Below are positions 1-11,083 of a DNA stretch of 64,000 nucleotides, piece after piece (positions within the stretch are counted from its first letter, which is position 1; each line of letters begins with the position of its first letter). The stretch spans positions 1 to 64,000 of the forward strand of contig JBBIWA010000004.1 in assembly GCA_037439425.1 (NCBI GenBank). The letters are read 5' to 3'. A program made the position numbers and the translations under genes. The notes under the pieces were generated by a model. The model saw only the letters and a program-made list of their open reading frames with translations. It ran no database searches and was not told where the DNA came from. The DNA comes from JBBIWA01 sp037439425 (GTDB lineage Bacteria; Acidobacteriota; Blastocatellia; RBC074).

Positions 1-2
1 AA

Positions 3-389
3 CAAGAGCGACGAGAGAAGGAGGCGGCGCTATTGCGTGAGCAGCAGCAGCGCCAGCGTGCTGAGCAAGAGCGCCAACGGGCTGAGCAGCAGCGCCAACG
101 GGCTGAGCAGGAGCGCCAACGTGCTGAGCAGGAGCAACAGCGCGCTGAGCAAGAGCGGCGAGAGAAGGAAGCGGCGCTGTTGCGTGAGCAGCAGCAGCGC
201 CAACGGGCTGAGCAGGAGCAACAGCGTGCTGAGCAAGAGCGGCGAGAGAAGGAAGCGGCGCTGTTGCGTGAGCAGCAGCAGCGCCAACGGGCTGAGCAAG
301 AGCGCCAACGTGCTGAGCAGCAGCGCCAACGGGCTGAGCGGTTAGCGGAATTGCTGCGCCAGTTGGGCCACGATCCCAACCAACTTTGA
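3..389 (+). CDS. C-terminal tail of a Uma2-like (DUF820) protein, partial at left edge
   Basis: The reading frame is open from the left edge and stops at 387-389, so the N-terminus lies outside the window. Almost the whole visible part is a charged coiled coil made of repeated EQERQRAEQ/EQQRQRAE units with two REKEAALLREQQQ inserts. It ends in RLAELLRQLGHDPNQL. From memory of the family, Uma2-type putative endonucleases of cyanobacteria and acidobacteria often carry such a coiled-coil tail, closing with a leucine-rich stretch and a G-x-DP-x-x-L end. The catalytic PD-(D/E)XK-like domain is not visible, so the family call rests on the tail alone. A generic coiled-coil protein is the alternative. 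Confidence 0.6.
   Translation, partial: QERREKEAALLREQQQRQRAEQERQRAEQQRQRAEQERQRAEQEQQRAEQERREKEAALLREQQQRQRAEQEQQRAEQERREKEAALLREQQQRQRAEQERQRAEQQRQRAERLAELLRQLGHDPNQL
4..330 (+). repeat. Coding minisatellite in the coiled-coil tail
   Basis: Two near-identical 84-nt units (28 codons) begin near 151 and 235, and a more diverged one begins near 4. Each unit contains a GAGCGGCGAGAGAAGGAAG-type core followed by GAGCAGCAGCAGCGCCAACG. The unit length is a multiple of three, so copy-number change would keep the frame and only lengthen or shorten the coiled coil. Confidence 0.75.
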
Positions 390-512
390 TCCCGCTCTGA
401 GGAGTCCATCATGCCGGTTGCGGCATCTTGAGACGATGGAAAGTGCGATGTTGAGCAAAACGGCTAGTTTGCCCAAGAGTGGTTGCTGCAAAAACGGGGG
501 TAAACTAATCAC

Positions 513-772
513 TTGGCCTGACATTTTTGGAAGAGTCTCTACAGGCCGTTTTTGACGACGCCTTGAGAGCGATGAACACCAATTGCGGACGAGACAGGCG
601 GCGTACCCAGAGATTTTCCGCAGGAGTCATTGATGCCAGTTGGGCGACGCGGGAGAAAAGATAAAAACCTGGGTACGCACGCCTGCGAGCGTGCCCGCTC
701 TGAAGGCAACCGCCAGCTTAACCAAGACAGGCACGCAAGGATGCGTGCGTACCCAGGGATTTTCCGCAGGAG
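513..772 (+). repeat. R1 dispersed repeat, one partial and one full copy
   Basis: The region without a gene (390-777) is mostly R1. A first, decayed copy runs from the TTGGCCTGACATTTT string near 513 to a CCGCAGGAG near 617-625. The second copy runs from about 626 to 772. It contains CCTGGGTACGCACGC (668-682), an internal hairpin, GCACGCAAGGATGCGTGC and the complementary GCGTGCGTACCCAGG, and ends TTTTCCGCAGGAG. The outer arms are a 15-bp inverted repeat. The end supplies the ribosome binding site of the next gene. 390-512 shows nothing recognisable. Confidence 0.85.
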
Positions 773-777
773 AGAGA

Positions 778-1584
778 ATGAGAGATAGAGAGAGAGAATA
801 TAACCTTCCAGCTCCCACTCTCTGCCTCTCCCACTCTCCCTCTCACTGCATCTCTCCGCCTTTGCCTGCGATCATTGCCATCGGTGGGTTTTCATCCAAT
901 GTAGGCAAAACCACTCTTTTGTGCGAACTGCTGCGCAGTCTGCCGGGATGGGAAGCCATTAAAATGACGCGCGGGCATTATCGCTCGTGCGGTAAAGACC
1001 CGCGCGCTTGCTGCGTTAGCCATCTGCTTGGTGACGAACCGCTGGTCTATTCGGGGCGCGAACAGACCTATGCGCCGGGCAAAGACACGGGGCGTTACTG
1101 GGAGGCAGGGGCAGCTAATGTTCACTGGGTCATCGCGACCGATAGCCAGCTTGAGCGGGGCCTGCAGCAAGCGCTCAATCGCGTCGAGGCTACTGCTGTG
1201 CTAATTGAAGGCAACAGTTTTCTGAAATACATCGCCGCTGACTTTACGATCATGGTGGCGCGGGCAAGTGGTGGGCCAATCAAACCTACAGCGCGAGGTG
1301 CGCTCGCTTTGAGTGATGCTCTCTACCTGTCTGGCGATGAAGAGGCAACGCAGGCAAAAGAGCGGTTTGCCGCCTGGTATGCCGCTGCCGCTTACCACCA
1401 TCCGGCCATCCCTTGCTTGCCTCTTTACACGCGCGAAGAGCTACCCCGGCTTCTAGCCCGCTTGCGAGAGATTCAGCAGCAAAGGTCGAAAGCGATGCAA
1501 GAGTATGACTCAAGCGAGCTGTGCTCGCCGAAAGCTCGGCGCCCCTATCTGGAGGCATACCGCCTGACCAGATTGAGCAATTGA
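778..1584 (+). CDS. MobB-like P-loop NTPase
   Basis: The protein has 268 residues if it starts at ATG 778. A P-loop GGFSSNVGKTT lies around residues 36-46, preceded by a hydrophobic strand (PAIIAI). A Cys-containing SCGKDPRACC segment and a second strand, VLIEGNSFL, follow. The fold order resembles MobB/CobQ-type nucleotide-binding proteins used in cofactor assembly. Substrate and pathway cannot be told. The open frame extends upstream to 640, but that part translates the R1 repeat, so I reject it. ATG 778 has AGGAG five bases upstream. A TTG at 862, just before the first strand, would also give a complete domain; residues 2-28 are low-complexity Arg/Ser/Pro-rich sequence. The 3' end overlaps the convergent receiver gene by 40 bases. 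Confidence 0.7.
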   Translation: MRDREREYNLPAPTLCLSHSPSHCISPPLPAIIAIGGFSSNVGKTTLLCELLRSLPGWEAIKMTRGHYRSCGKDPRACCVSHLLGDEPLVYSGREQTYAPGKDTGRYWEAGAANVHWVIATDSQLERGLQQALNRVEATAVLIEGNSFLKYIAADFTIMVARASGGPIKPTARGALALSDALYLSGDEEATQAKERFAAWYAAAAYHHPAIPCLPLYTREELPRLLARLREIQQQRSKAMQEYDSSELCSPKARRPYLEAYRLTRLSN

Positions 1585-1928
1585 TCGAAATCCAGCGGCT
1601 TGGCCAGATAATCAACCGCGCCAGCAACCATAGCTTTAGCGCGCATCTCGTTGCGGCTGTAAGCAGAAGTGAGGATGATAGGGGGCGCCGCCGCTCCCAG
1701 GGCAGAGCAGATCCGGTGGGTCGCCTGCAGACCATCTACTACAGGCAGCGAAACGTCCATCAAGATCAGGTCAAATGAGTCCTGGAGTATGGCATCAAAG
1801 GCTTGTTGCCCGTCGCGGGCTTCGCTGACTTGCCAGCCTTCCATCTCCAGCAACCGTTTCAATACGGCGCGACTGTCATCGAAATCCTCGACCAGCAAGA
1901 TCTTGGGTGGCGAGTCGGTGAGCAGCAT
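1545..1928 (-). CDS. Single-domain response regulator (CheY-like receiver)
   Basis: This 127-residue protein is one receiver domain and nothing else. All key positions are present: acidic pair E14/D15, phosphoacceptor D58 in LILMDVSLP, T87 in IILTSAY, and K110 in YLAKPLD. With no output domain it would act by protein-protein contact or as a phosphorelay intermediate. The neighbouring kinase and NtrC-type regulator (2304-4808) are on the other strand, so a functional link to them is only possible, not shown. Its end overlaps the 3' end of the MobB-like gene tail to tail. Confidence 0.92.
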   Translation of the reverse strand: MLLTDSPPKILLVEDFDDSRAVLKRLLEMEGWQVSEARDGQQAFDAILQDSFDLILMDVSLPVVDGLQATHRICSALGAAAPPIILTSAYSRNEMRAKAMVAGAVDYLAKPLDFDQLLNLVRRYASR

Positions 1929-2303
1929 TTCCCCCGGATAAACGGCTGAGCCTGGTTGCGCCTGAGTTCCCGTAGAGTTTGCAATTTTAACAACTGACGG
2001 GAGATGCTACAAGTATCGGCGGGCGGCGGTTGAGGCTGCTGTGTCACCGCTTGCGCTCACATAGATGAGCCGAAAATACTGGGTCTTCAAGCAAGCGACC
2101 AACAAGGAATTGAGCTTGCTATCGCTTTTTGTTAGCATTAGCCCGTTATTTTCAGTTGTAAGAAAGAGCTTTGCCCCAGCGATAGTAGATCTGACCTCTT
2201 GAGGTTCCGAGAGGGAAATCAATTAGCCAGGCGGGGCGGCTGCGTGGAGTTATTTCTGATCCCGTCTCGCCTCCTTACCTCCTCCATAAACTCCGCAGAG
2301 TTT
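1929..2303. other. Intergenic region between divergent receiver and kinase genes
   Basis: These 375 bases separate two divergent genes and should hold promoters for both. I see no repeat, RNA gene or convincing small ORF. An open frame in phase with the kinase begins at a TTG at 2199, but it has no family-like residues before ATG 2304. Confidence 0.4.
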
Positions 2304-3290
2304 ATGAAAGAATGGACTCCAGTGTTTGCACTCTGTGATGCGGCTGGTCAGGTCATGGCTGGCAGCGCCGAACTGATGCGGCGGCTTGGCGCAACCAACA
2401 CCCAAAAGATAATGGGGATGCCGGTAGTGGAGCTGGCGCGGCAATTGGGTTATAGCTGTTTGCCAGAGTCGTTCTCAGAGTTTACAGCCTCGAACCAAAC
2501 CAGGGAGGCGGTGCTGTTTCAATGCCATCAGACGGGGGAGCAGCTCCGCCTGTGCTGGCTTGAAGGGCAACCAGTCCGGTCACTGGTGTTGATCGAGTTT
2601 GAGGCCGATCGGCCCAACGAGGAGCAGGTGGCGCTGAGTGAAGTGGGTCGAATCACCTCAAGACTCTTTCACGACTTTAAGAATCAAATAGGGGGGTTGA
2701 AGCTTTACGCAGCTTTTCTCAAAAGACGATTTGCTGATCATCCAGAGACAGTGGAGATCTCGGAAAAGATCCTTAAGGCTCTCAATCTCATGACCGAGTA
2801 TGCCAATCTGGTGAGCAGACTGGCGCGCCCGATCACGCTCCATCCGGAGAGAGCTGAACTTGGCCGGTTGCTCAACCGGGTCATTGAAGACCACCAGCCA
2901 CGCGCCGAAGCGCGCAGCATTCCACTCAGCCTGGATCTCCACCCTGAAGTTCCAACTCTCCCCTTTGACGCCGGGCAGTTGCAAGTCGCAATTGGTCTGA
3001 TCCTAACTCATGCCATCGAGGGTTCACGCGCTGGCAAGCATGTGCGCCTCCAACTACAACCTCTGGAGCGCAGCGTGCAGCTTGAAATCATCTTCAGCCC
3101 GGAGAAGCCGGAAGAAGGGGAAACGGCTGATTTCTTTGATTGTTTCACTGATGACCGAATTACCCGCAAAGGGCTCGACCTGGCGCTGGCCAGGCGGATC
3201 ATTGAGCAGCATGGCGGAGAAGTAAAAGCTCTGGCAACACTACCCGACGAGGTGAGAGTGCAGCTCTGCCTGCCTCTAGCAGGGCGGTGA
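2304..3290 (+). CDS. Sensor histidine kinase with a degenerate ATP-binding domain
   Basis: The protein has 328 residues from ATG 2304. The N-terminal ~100 residues look like a small cytosolic sensor (PAS-like size); there is no membrane segment. The dimerisation/phosphoacceptor helix is clear (SRLFHDFKNQIGGLK, His123), the pattern of NtrB/PilS-type kinases. The catalytic domain has lost its usual residues. The N-box Asn is replaced by His in GLILTHAIEG. No DxGxG box is found where expected (FSPEKPEEGETADFF). The later G-box reads KGLDLALARRIIEQHGG. The protein may accept or remove phosphate without being an autokinase. It lies 51 bases upstream of a sigma-54 activator and is presumably co-transcribed with it. 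The longer frame from TTG 2199 is less likely. Confidence 0.85.
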   Translation: MKEWTPVFALCDAAGQVMAGSAELMRRLGATNTQKIMGMPVVELARQLGYSCLPESFSEFTASNQTREAVLFQCHQTGEQLRLCWLEGQPVRSLVLIEFEADRPNEEQVALSEVGRITSRLFHDFKNQIGGLKLYAAFLKRRFADHPETVEISEKILKALNLMTEYANLVSRLARPITLHPERAELGRLLNRVIEDHQPRAEARSIPLSLDLHPEVPTLPFDAGQLQVAIGLILTHAIEGSRAGKHVRLQLQPLERSVQLEIIFSPEKPEEGETADFFDCFTDDRITRKGLDLALARRIIEQHGGEVKALATLPDEVRVQLCLPLAGR

Positions 3291-3341
3291 GGGCCAGCAT
3301 TTATCAATCGCTTTCTTACCCCTATCACGTTAGAGTAAACA

Positions 3342-4808
3342 GTGAATCAGGTCTTGAATAAGAACATCCAGCTACTGGTGGTTGATGACGAAGCCTCAAT
3401 CACTGACGGGTTGCGGCTCTTTCTCGGAGCTGAAGGGTACACGGTGGAAACCGTTCCAACCTATGGAGCAAGCCTGTCAGCTACTGAGCGCAAGAGGTTT
3501 GATCTGGTGATTACCGATCTGGTGCTACCAGATAATCCCCAAGGCGGGCTGGAACTGCTGCGCCGCGTCAAAAGCCGGACCCCGGACACTGAGGTGATCA
3601 TAATCACTGGCTATGGGTCAGTCCCTCAGGCGGTAGAAGCGACCAAAGCCGGGGCCTACTATTTTCTGGAAAAACCCTTCGAACCAGAGCAACTCTCGCT
3701 GATCATTGACAAGGCACTGGAACGGCGTCGCTTGCTGGCCGAGTCAGCCAGTTTGCGCAAACGCCTTTCGCTACGCAGCGAATACTTCAATATCATCGGC
3801 GCCTCGAAGGTGATGCAAACGATCTACGAGACTATCGAAAGCGTCGCCAAGAGCGAGGCCAATGTCCTGATCATTGGCGAATCGGGCACTGGCAAGGAGA
3901 TGATCGCCAATGCGATCCATTTCAATTCGCACCGCGCGGCGAAAGATTTCGTCAAAGTCAATTGCTCGGCGCTCCCTAAAGAACTGATCGAAGCTGAACT
4001 CTTCGGTTATGTTAAAGGAGCGTTTACTGGCGCGGTGCAAGACCGCAGGGGCTTGATTGCCCAGGCCCAGGGCGGCAGCCTGCTGCTAGACGAAATCGCT
4101 GAGATGCCGGTCGAATTGCAGCCCAAGTTGTTGCGCCTGCTCGAAGAGCGCCGCTACCGCCGGGTCGGGTCAACAGAGAACCAGGAGGCCGATTTCCGTC
4201 TCATCAGCATCACCAATCGCTCGCCCCGCGAAGCAATTAAAGAAGGGCTGTTGCGTGAGGACCTCTTCTATCGCATCTCCACCATCACGATTACCGTGCC
4301 GCCGCTGCGCGAACGCAGTGAGGACCTGCAGCTGCTGACGGATCATTTCTTCCGCCTCTTCACTGAAAAATACCAGCGTCCACTGCAGGGGTTTTCTGAG
4401 GCTGCCTATCAACGACTCTTCACCTACCACTGGCCGGGCAATGTGCGCGAGCTGCAAAACGCTATTGAGCGCGCCGTTCTGCTCTCGAAAGGTCCCAGGA
4501 TTGAAGTGGAAGACTTGCCTTTCAGCGGCAAACCGATTGATCTCGGGCTGGAAGATTTTCATGTCCCGCCCGGGATGACGCTTGAGGAGATCGAGCGGCT
4601 TGTGATCTTGAAGACGCTCCAGCGCACGCAGGGAAACAAGGTCGCCGCTGCTCAGCTTCTGGGGATCCATCGCCCGCGCCTCTACAACAAACTCAAAAAG
4701 TACAAGATCGAGCTTCCCCGCAAAACTGGCCCCCACAAAAAGGTAAAACGAGACCACAGCCCTCCTCGCCAGTTTGCGCCAGCTACCAACGGTCACAGAG
4801 AATGCTAA
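3342..4808 (+). CDS. NtrC-family sigma-54-dependent response regulator
   Basis: The protein has 488 residues and a three-domain plan. The receiver (about 1-125) has D15/D16, phosphoacceptor D59, T89 and K111. The AAA+ domain (about 150-390) has Walker A GESGTGKE at 179-186, the sigma-54 contact loop GAFTGA at 226-231 and Walker B LLLDE near 247. The C-terminal Fis-type helix-turn-helix (NKVAAAQLLGIHRPRLYNKL) is followed by a basic tail. It would activate sigma-54 promoters by ATP-driven open-complex formation. It starts at GTG 3342, 51 bases after the kinase gene. Its own key residues look intact, in contrast to its partner kinase. Targets are unknown; the secretion/pilus cluster 40 kb away is one candidate because PilR belongs to this family. 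Confidence 0.95.
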   Translation: MNQVLNKNIQLLVVDDEASITDGLRLFLGAEGYTVETVPTYGASLSATERKRFDLVITDLVLPDNPQGGLELLRRVKSRTPDTEVIIITGYGSVPQAVEATKAGAYYFLEKPFEPEQLSLIIDKALERRRLLAESASLRKRLSLRSEYFNIIGASKVMQTIYETIESVAKSEANVLIIGESGTGKEMIANAIHFNSHRAAKDFVKVNCSALPKELIEAELFGYVKGAFTGAVQDRRGLIAQAQGGSLLLDEIAEMPVELQPKLLRLLEERRYRRVGSTENQEADFRLISITNRSPREAIKEGLLREDLFYRISTITITVPPLRERSEDLQLLTDHFFRLFTEKYQRPLQGFSEAAYQRLFTYHWPGNVRELQNAIERAVLLSKGPRIEVEDLPFSGKPIDLGLEDFHVPPGMTLEEIERLVILKTLQRTQGNKVAAAQLLGIHRPRLYNKLKKYKIELPRKTGPHKKVKRDHSPPRQFAPATNGHREC

Positions 4809-4880
4809 CCCACCTGCTTCAGTCGCCGGTGGCCAATGATTGAGCTGGATACTCTGTCTCTCCGCCTGCGACTGAACTCT

Positions 4881-6269
4881 TCAAGCCAGGATCGCCTTCA
4901 CTACGCTCCCATGCACATCCGTCAGCCTGAAGTCGCGTCCGCCGTGCCGGAAAGTCAGCTTCGTGTGATCAAAACCGAGGCAATGCAGAATCGTTGCGTG
5001 GAAATCGTGCACGTGGACCTCGTCTTCGGCGATCTTCATTCCGTAATCATCTGTCTTGCCGTAGACAATACCACCTTTGATCCCCCCACCCGCCAGCCAT
5101 GACGAGTAAGCATAGCAGTGATGGCCGCGCCCATAATCGCCTTCCGCCGTGGGGGTGCGACCAAATTCAGTGGTGAAGACGACAAGCGTTTCGTCAAGCA
5201 TTCCACGCGATTTCAGGTCCTTAAGCAATCCAGCAGTCGCCTTGTCTACGTTGCGCGCCAGCGGTTGATGAGACTTCATATCGCTGTGCGCGTCCCAGTT
5301 CTTTGATGCGCCTACGTCAATCAGCTCAATGAAACGCACGCCGCGCTCAGCCATTCGCCGCGCCACCAAGCACTGCCAGCCGAAGCCGGTCCTCTGTCCC
5401 CGCTCCAGCCCGTAGAGCTTCAGCGTTGCCTCAGTCTCTTTCGACAGATCGAGCACTTCGGGCATCTCTTGCTGCATCCCGAAAGCCGTTTCATAAGTCT
5501 TAATGCGGGCCGCCAGCTCAGAATCATGTGCGCGCGACCGCTGATGGCGGAGATTGAAGCGTTCGAGCAGACTCAGCTCAGCTTCCTGAATCTTCGCTGA
5601 GGGGGAGCGGCGATTGAGGTTAGGCACAGGCTCCTCGCCAGCGACGACGCGCGTGCCCTGATGCACCGCAGGCAGGAAGTCGGCATCCCAGACCTGCGTG
5701 CCAGCGTAGGGAAGCTGCGGCGCGAGAACTACGAATGAAGGTAGATTCTGATTCTCGGTGCCCAGACCATAGCTGACCCACGAGCCAATGCTCGGACGCT
5801 TGAAAGTAACTGAGCCGGTGTGAATGCCAAGCGTCGCCTGATAATGATCGTTGTGATCGCCGCGCAGCGAATTGATCACGCAGACCTCGTCAGCACATTC
5901 GGCGATGTGCGGGAAGAGGTCGCTGATCATCGTGCCCGATTTGCCGCGCGGTTTGAATTCCCACAGCGGCGCCAGCAGCACTCGCCGGCCCTGATACAGT
6001 CTTCCCTTATTCGCGTCCTCTATCAACTTCGACTTGTAGTCGAACGAATCCACATGCGAAAAACCACCAGGCAGGTAGATGAAAATCACGCGCTTCGCTT
6101 TCGGCGTGAAATGTGGCCGCTTCGGCGCCAGCGGATTATCTTCGCCCAGCTCCATGGCGCGCCCGTCGGCAGCAAGCAGGTGCGCGAAGACGGCAGGCAT
6201 CATTATCGAACCGCTGAAGAGCGAGCGGAGCAGCTGGCGCCGGGGAATAGGTGAGTTGCTCAAGGTCAT
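4881..6269 (-). CDS. DUF1501 family exported protein
   Basis: The protein has 462 residues. The N-terminus has a twin-arginine-type signal (SPIPRRQLLRS, then a hydrophobic stretch), so export in folded form is likely. The rest is typical DUF1501, a sulfatase/alkaline phosphatase-like fold by family knowledge (VIFIYLPGGFSHVDSFD near the start; TEFGRTPTAEG and GRGHHCYAYSSWLAGGGIKGG later). GAGGAGG lies 5 bases before the ATG. It sits 14 bases downstream of the PSD1-type gene, the standard partner in Planctomycetes and Acidobacteria. The biochemical role of the pair is not established. Confidence 0.92.
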   Translation of the reverse strand: MTLSNSPIPRRQLLRSLFSGSIMMPAVFAHLLAADGRAMELGEDNPLAPKRPHFTPKAKRVIFIYLPGGFSHVDSFDYKSKLIEDANKGRLYQGRRVLLAPLWEFKPRGKSGTMISDLFPHIAECADEVCVINSLRGDHNDHYQATLGIHTGSVTFKRPSIGSWVSYGLGTENQNLPSFVVLAPQLPYAGTQVWDADFLPAVHQGTRVVAGEEPVPNLNRRSPSAKIQEAELSLLERFNLRHQRSRAHDSELAARIKTYETAFGMQQEMPEVLDLSKETEATLKLYGLERGQRTGFGWQCLVARRMAERGVRFIELIDVGASKNWDAHSDMKSHQPLARNVDKATAGLLKDLKSRGMLDETLVVFTTEFGRTPTAEGDYGRGHHCYAYSSWLAGGGIKGGIVYGKTDDYGMKIAEDEVHVHDFHATILHCLGFDHTKLTFRHGGRDFRLTDVHGSVVKAILA

Positions 6270-6283
6270 GATTGCCTCCTCTT

Positions 6284-8932
<2,649 letters not shown>

Positions 8933-9266
8933 GAAAGCCACCTCCGGTACTGGCCTTAAACCGGGCGCGGATGCTGATACTGTTTCGATTCGGGAACAGA
9001 CTTCAGTGGCGGAGCAAATATTAATGAAAAATGTGCCAGGCGGCAATGGCTAGAGGTTTTCGACAACGAGCCAGTAGCTTTTAGCGTGCCGGGTGTCAAG
9101 CACAGACATACCGATGGAAGTTTGAGCAGCAAGGGTGCGTGTCTGCTCAGGATGCTCTAAAGGGCGCTCCACGTTGCTGCAGAGTGAGGCGGGAGAAAGG
9201 ATGAACATTCTGAAGTTTGAGACCAGGGTCTCCGAGGCAGAGGAAGGTCTCTCAGCCGCCGGCCGG
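8933..9266. other. Leader region of the PSD1/DUF1501 operon
   Basis: These 334 bases lie between the PP2C stop and the PSD1 start, with both genes on the minus strand. Apart from the GGAGG before ATG 8932 I see no repeat, hairpin or small gene. Confidence 0.35.
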
Positions 9267-10994
9267 CTACTGTTGAGTAAGACGAGATGGTAAGAGACCT
9301 GTGATCTCCTCGAGCTTCTTCAAGCTGCTGTCTATTTGTTCTAAAACTTCCTCTATCTCCTGACAAGCCTGCATCGCCTCTGAAAACTTCTCTACCGGGA
9401 AGGTGCTTATTGCCTCAAGACGGCGGGCCACTTCTTCCAAACGCTGGCGGAGAGTTTCGACCTGCTGCTGAGCCGGGAGCTGAGAAGCGCGCCTGTTGAG
9501 GAGAGCCAGGCGATTGCGCAACTCACTGATGCGCAGGGCTAAAGTCTGCTGCCGCTCTTTCTGCTGTCGCTGGATCTCGGCTTGAGTCCGCATGTGGCGA
9601 TAGTAGAAGAAGCTTCCAACCACCAGCCCCAAAAGCAGGAGGCCGCCAAGAAGGGGCAGCCCGAAAGCAGCCCGCAGAAACGGCCTGGGCGCTGGTCGCC
9701 GAAAGTTGTACCCTTCTGCGAGAGATGCTGCTGCCTTCTGGGATGAGCTTCGCTCTTGACTCACGGCCCTTATCGCGGGCAAGGGTTTAGTCTGGCGCGC
9801 TGCCGGATCAGGAGCCTTTGCCGCAGTCGCCTGCTGTCCGGTCGCTGCCTTAATTTGTTCATCTTCCGCGTAATCCTCAGGCGCAAAGACGGCGGTAATT
9901 GGGCCGCGGCGGCCAGCCAGCTCGCTACTCGGTCGTGTCTCAGGCGGGGCTTGACGCTGTGTTTCGGAAGCGGCGGCAGAGGGAGTAGTGGATGAGGCAA
10001 GGGGGGGACTCTCTGAGGTAACAGCTTCGTGAGAAAGCGGACGAGGCGAGCCAGAAGCTACTACTTCGCGCCTGTCAAGGAGCTTCAAATCAACGGCTTC
10101 AGGCGTGCTCGGTGAACGAGGGATAATCCTGGGTTCAACTACTTCACGCTCCGGCGGCGCGATTCCGGAGCCAGAGAACTGAGCGATCACTACCGTGATG
10201 TTGTCCTCTCCTCCACGTTCGTTAGCCAGACCGACCAGCTCCTCGCAGGCCGATTTCAGATCGGGCGCGGCGGCGACAATGCGTGCAATCTCATCTTCGT
10301 GAATCTTGCCCGACAGGCCGTCACTGCATAACAGTAAGGTATCAAGCTGACGCAGCGACAGGCCGCTTACCTCCACGTTAACCTGCTCGTGCGCGCCCAA
10401 CGCCTGAAGGATCACGTTCCGATAGCTGTGAGTTTCGGCTTCCTCTTCCGTAATCTGTCCGGCATCAATTAGCTGCTGGACCAGTGATTGATCCTTGGTG
10501 ACGCGAATGATGCGTCCCTGCCGGATCAGGTAGGCGCGACTATCACCCACCTGTGCGAAATAGAGCTCATCTCCCTGGATGGCTACTGCTGTAAAAGTAG
10601 CTCCCAGCCCCTTATGCTCCGGATTGGTCCGGCCTTCCCGATTGATCAGGAGATTGGCCTGCTCAATGGCCAGACGTAACCGTTCCGGCAGCGGCAGCCG
10701 CCTGTAGACTTCGTGGGCTTGCAATTGCAGCATGCGATCCCGGACGGTCTCAACTGCCATGCGCGAGGCGACTTCACCTGCCAGCGCACCGCCCATCCCA
10801 TCCGAAACGGCCAGCAAAGAGCCATAATAGCCTTGAGTGTAGGTGAGCAGGTCGGCTGGTTCCTTATCACTGGCAGTCCAACTCCCGCCTGTCGAAAGAT
10901 CTAGAATCAGGAAATTATCTTCGTTGCCGCTGCGCACCATGCCCACGTCAGTCTGGGCGTAAAGCGCGAGGTTAATTACAGGAATCTCGGTCAT
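9267..10994 (-). CDS. PP2C-family protein phosphatase with C-terminal membrane anchor and coiled coil
   Basis: The protein has 575 residues from ATG 10994; the TTG four codons earlier is less likely. Residues ~10-260 are a bacterial PP2C (PrpC/Stp1-like) domain with the metal-binding motifs DVGMVRSGNEDN, VSDGMGGALAGE, VGDSRAYLI, CSDGL and GGEDNITVVI. It should remove phosphate from Ser/Thr phosphoproteins, usually opposing a Hanks-type kinase; no kinase gene is in the window. A Pro/Ala/Ser/Thr-rich linker follows. One transmembrane helix (about 443-465) is followed by ~110 residues of coiled coil. Topology would put the phosphatase in the cytoplasm and the coiled coil in the periplasm, suggesting envelope-linked signalling. 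Confidence 0.93.
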   Translation of the reverse strand: MTEIPVINLALYAQTDVGMVRSGNEDNFLILDLSTGGSWTASDKEPADLLTYTQGYYGSLLAVSDGMGGALAGEVASRMAVETVRDRMLQLQAHEVYRRLPLPERLRLAIEQANLLINREGRTNPEHKGLGATFTAVAIQGDELYFAQVGDSRAYLIRQGRIIRVTKDQSLVQQLIDAGQITEEEAETHSYRNVILQALGAHEQVNVEVSGLSLRQLDTLLLCSDGLSGKIHEDEIARIVAAAPDLKSACEELVGLANERGGEDNITVVIAQFSGSGIAPPEREVVEPRIIPRSPSTPEAVDLKLLDRREVVASGSPRPLSHEAVTSESPPLASSTTPSAAASETQRQAPPETRPSSELAGRRGPITAVFAPEDYAEDEQIKAATGQQATAAKAPDPAARQTKPLPAIRAVSQERSSSQKAAASLAEGYNFRRPAPRPFLRAAFGLPLLGGLLLLGLVVGSFFYYRHMRTQAEIQRQQKERQQTLALRISELRNRLALLNRRASQLPAQQQVETLRQRLEEVARRLEAISTFPVEKFSEAMQACQEIEEVLEQIDSSLKKLEEITGLLPSRLTQQ

Positions 10995-11005
10995 ACGAAT
11001 TGACA

Positions 11006-11083
11006 AGTGATGGGTAATAAGTGATGAGTGATGAGTAAAAGCTACACCCCCTACTCATCACTCACCACTCATCACCCATCACT
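11006..11083. repeat. Heptad-repeat hairpin between metB-like and PP2C genes
   Basis: The left arm (11006-11037) is a 7-nt tandem array of AGTGATG-type units. The right arm (11052-11083) is its reverse complement with three mismatches, around a 14-base loop. The structure covers the last codons of the upstream gene and reaches to within about 12 bases of the PP2C start. It could fold in the transcript between the two genes, but there is no U-run and I do not call it a terminator. Confidence 0.85.

Noticed and set aside
640..777. N-terminal extension of the MobB-like protein
   Set aside because: It translates the R1 repeat (same residues appear wherever R1 is read, such as TQGCVRTQGF); a good ribosome site lies at 778.
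9756..9995. Small arginine-rich ORFs opposite the PP2C linker, and similar long antisense frames under DUF1501, PSD1, the receptor and the secretin
   Set aside because: They mirror strongly coding genes with high GC and show no domain or ribosome site.
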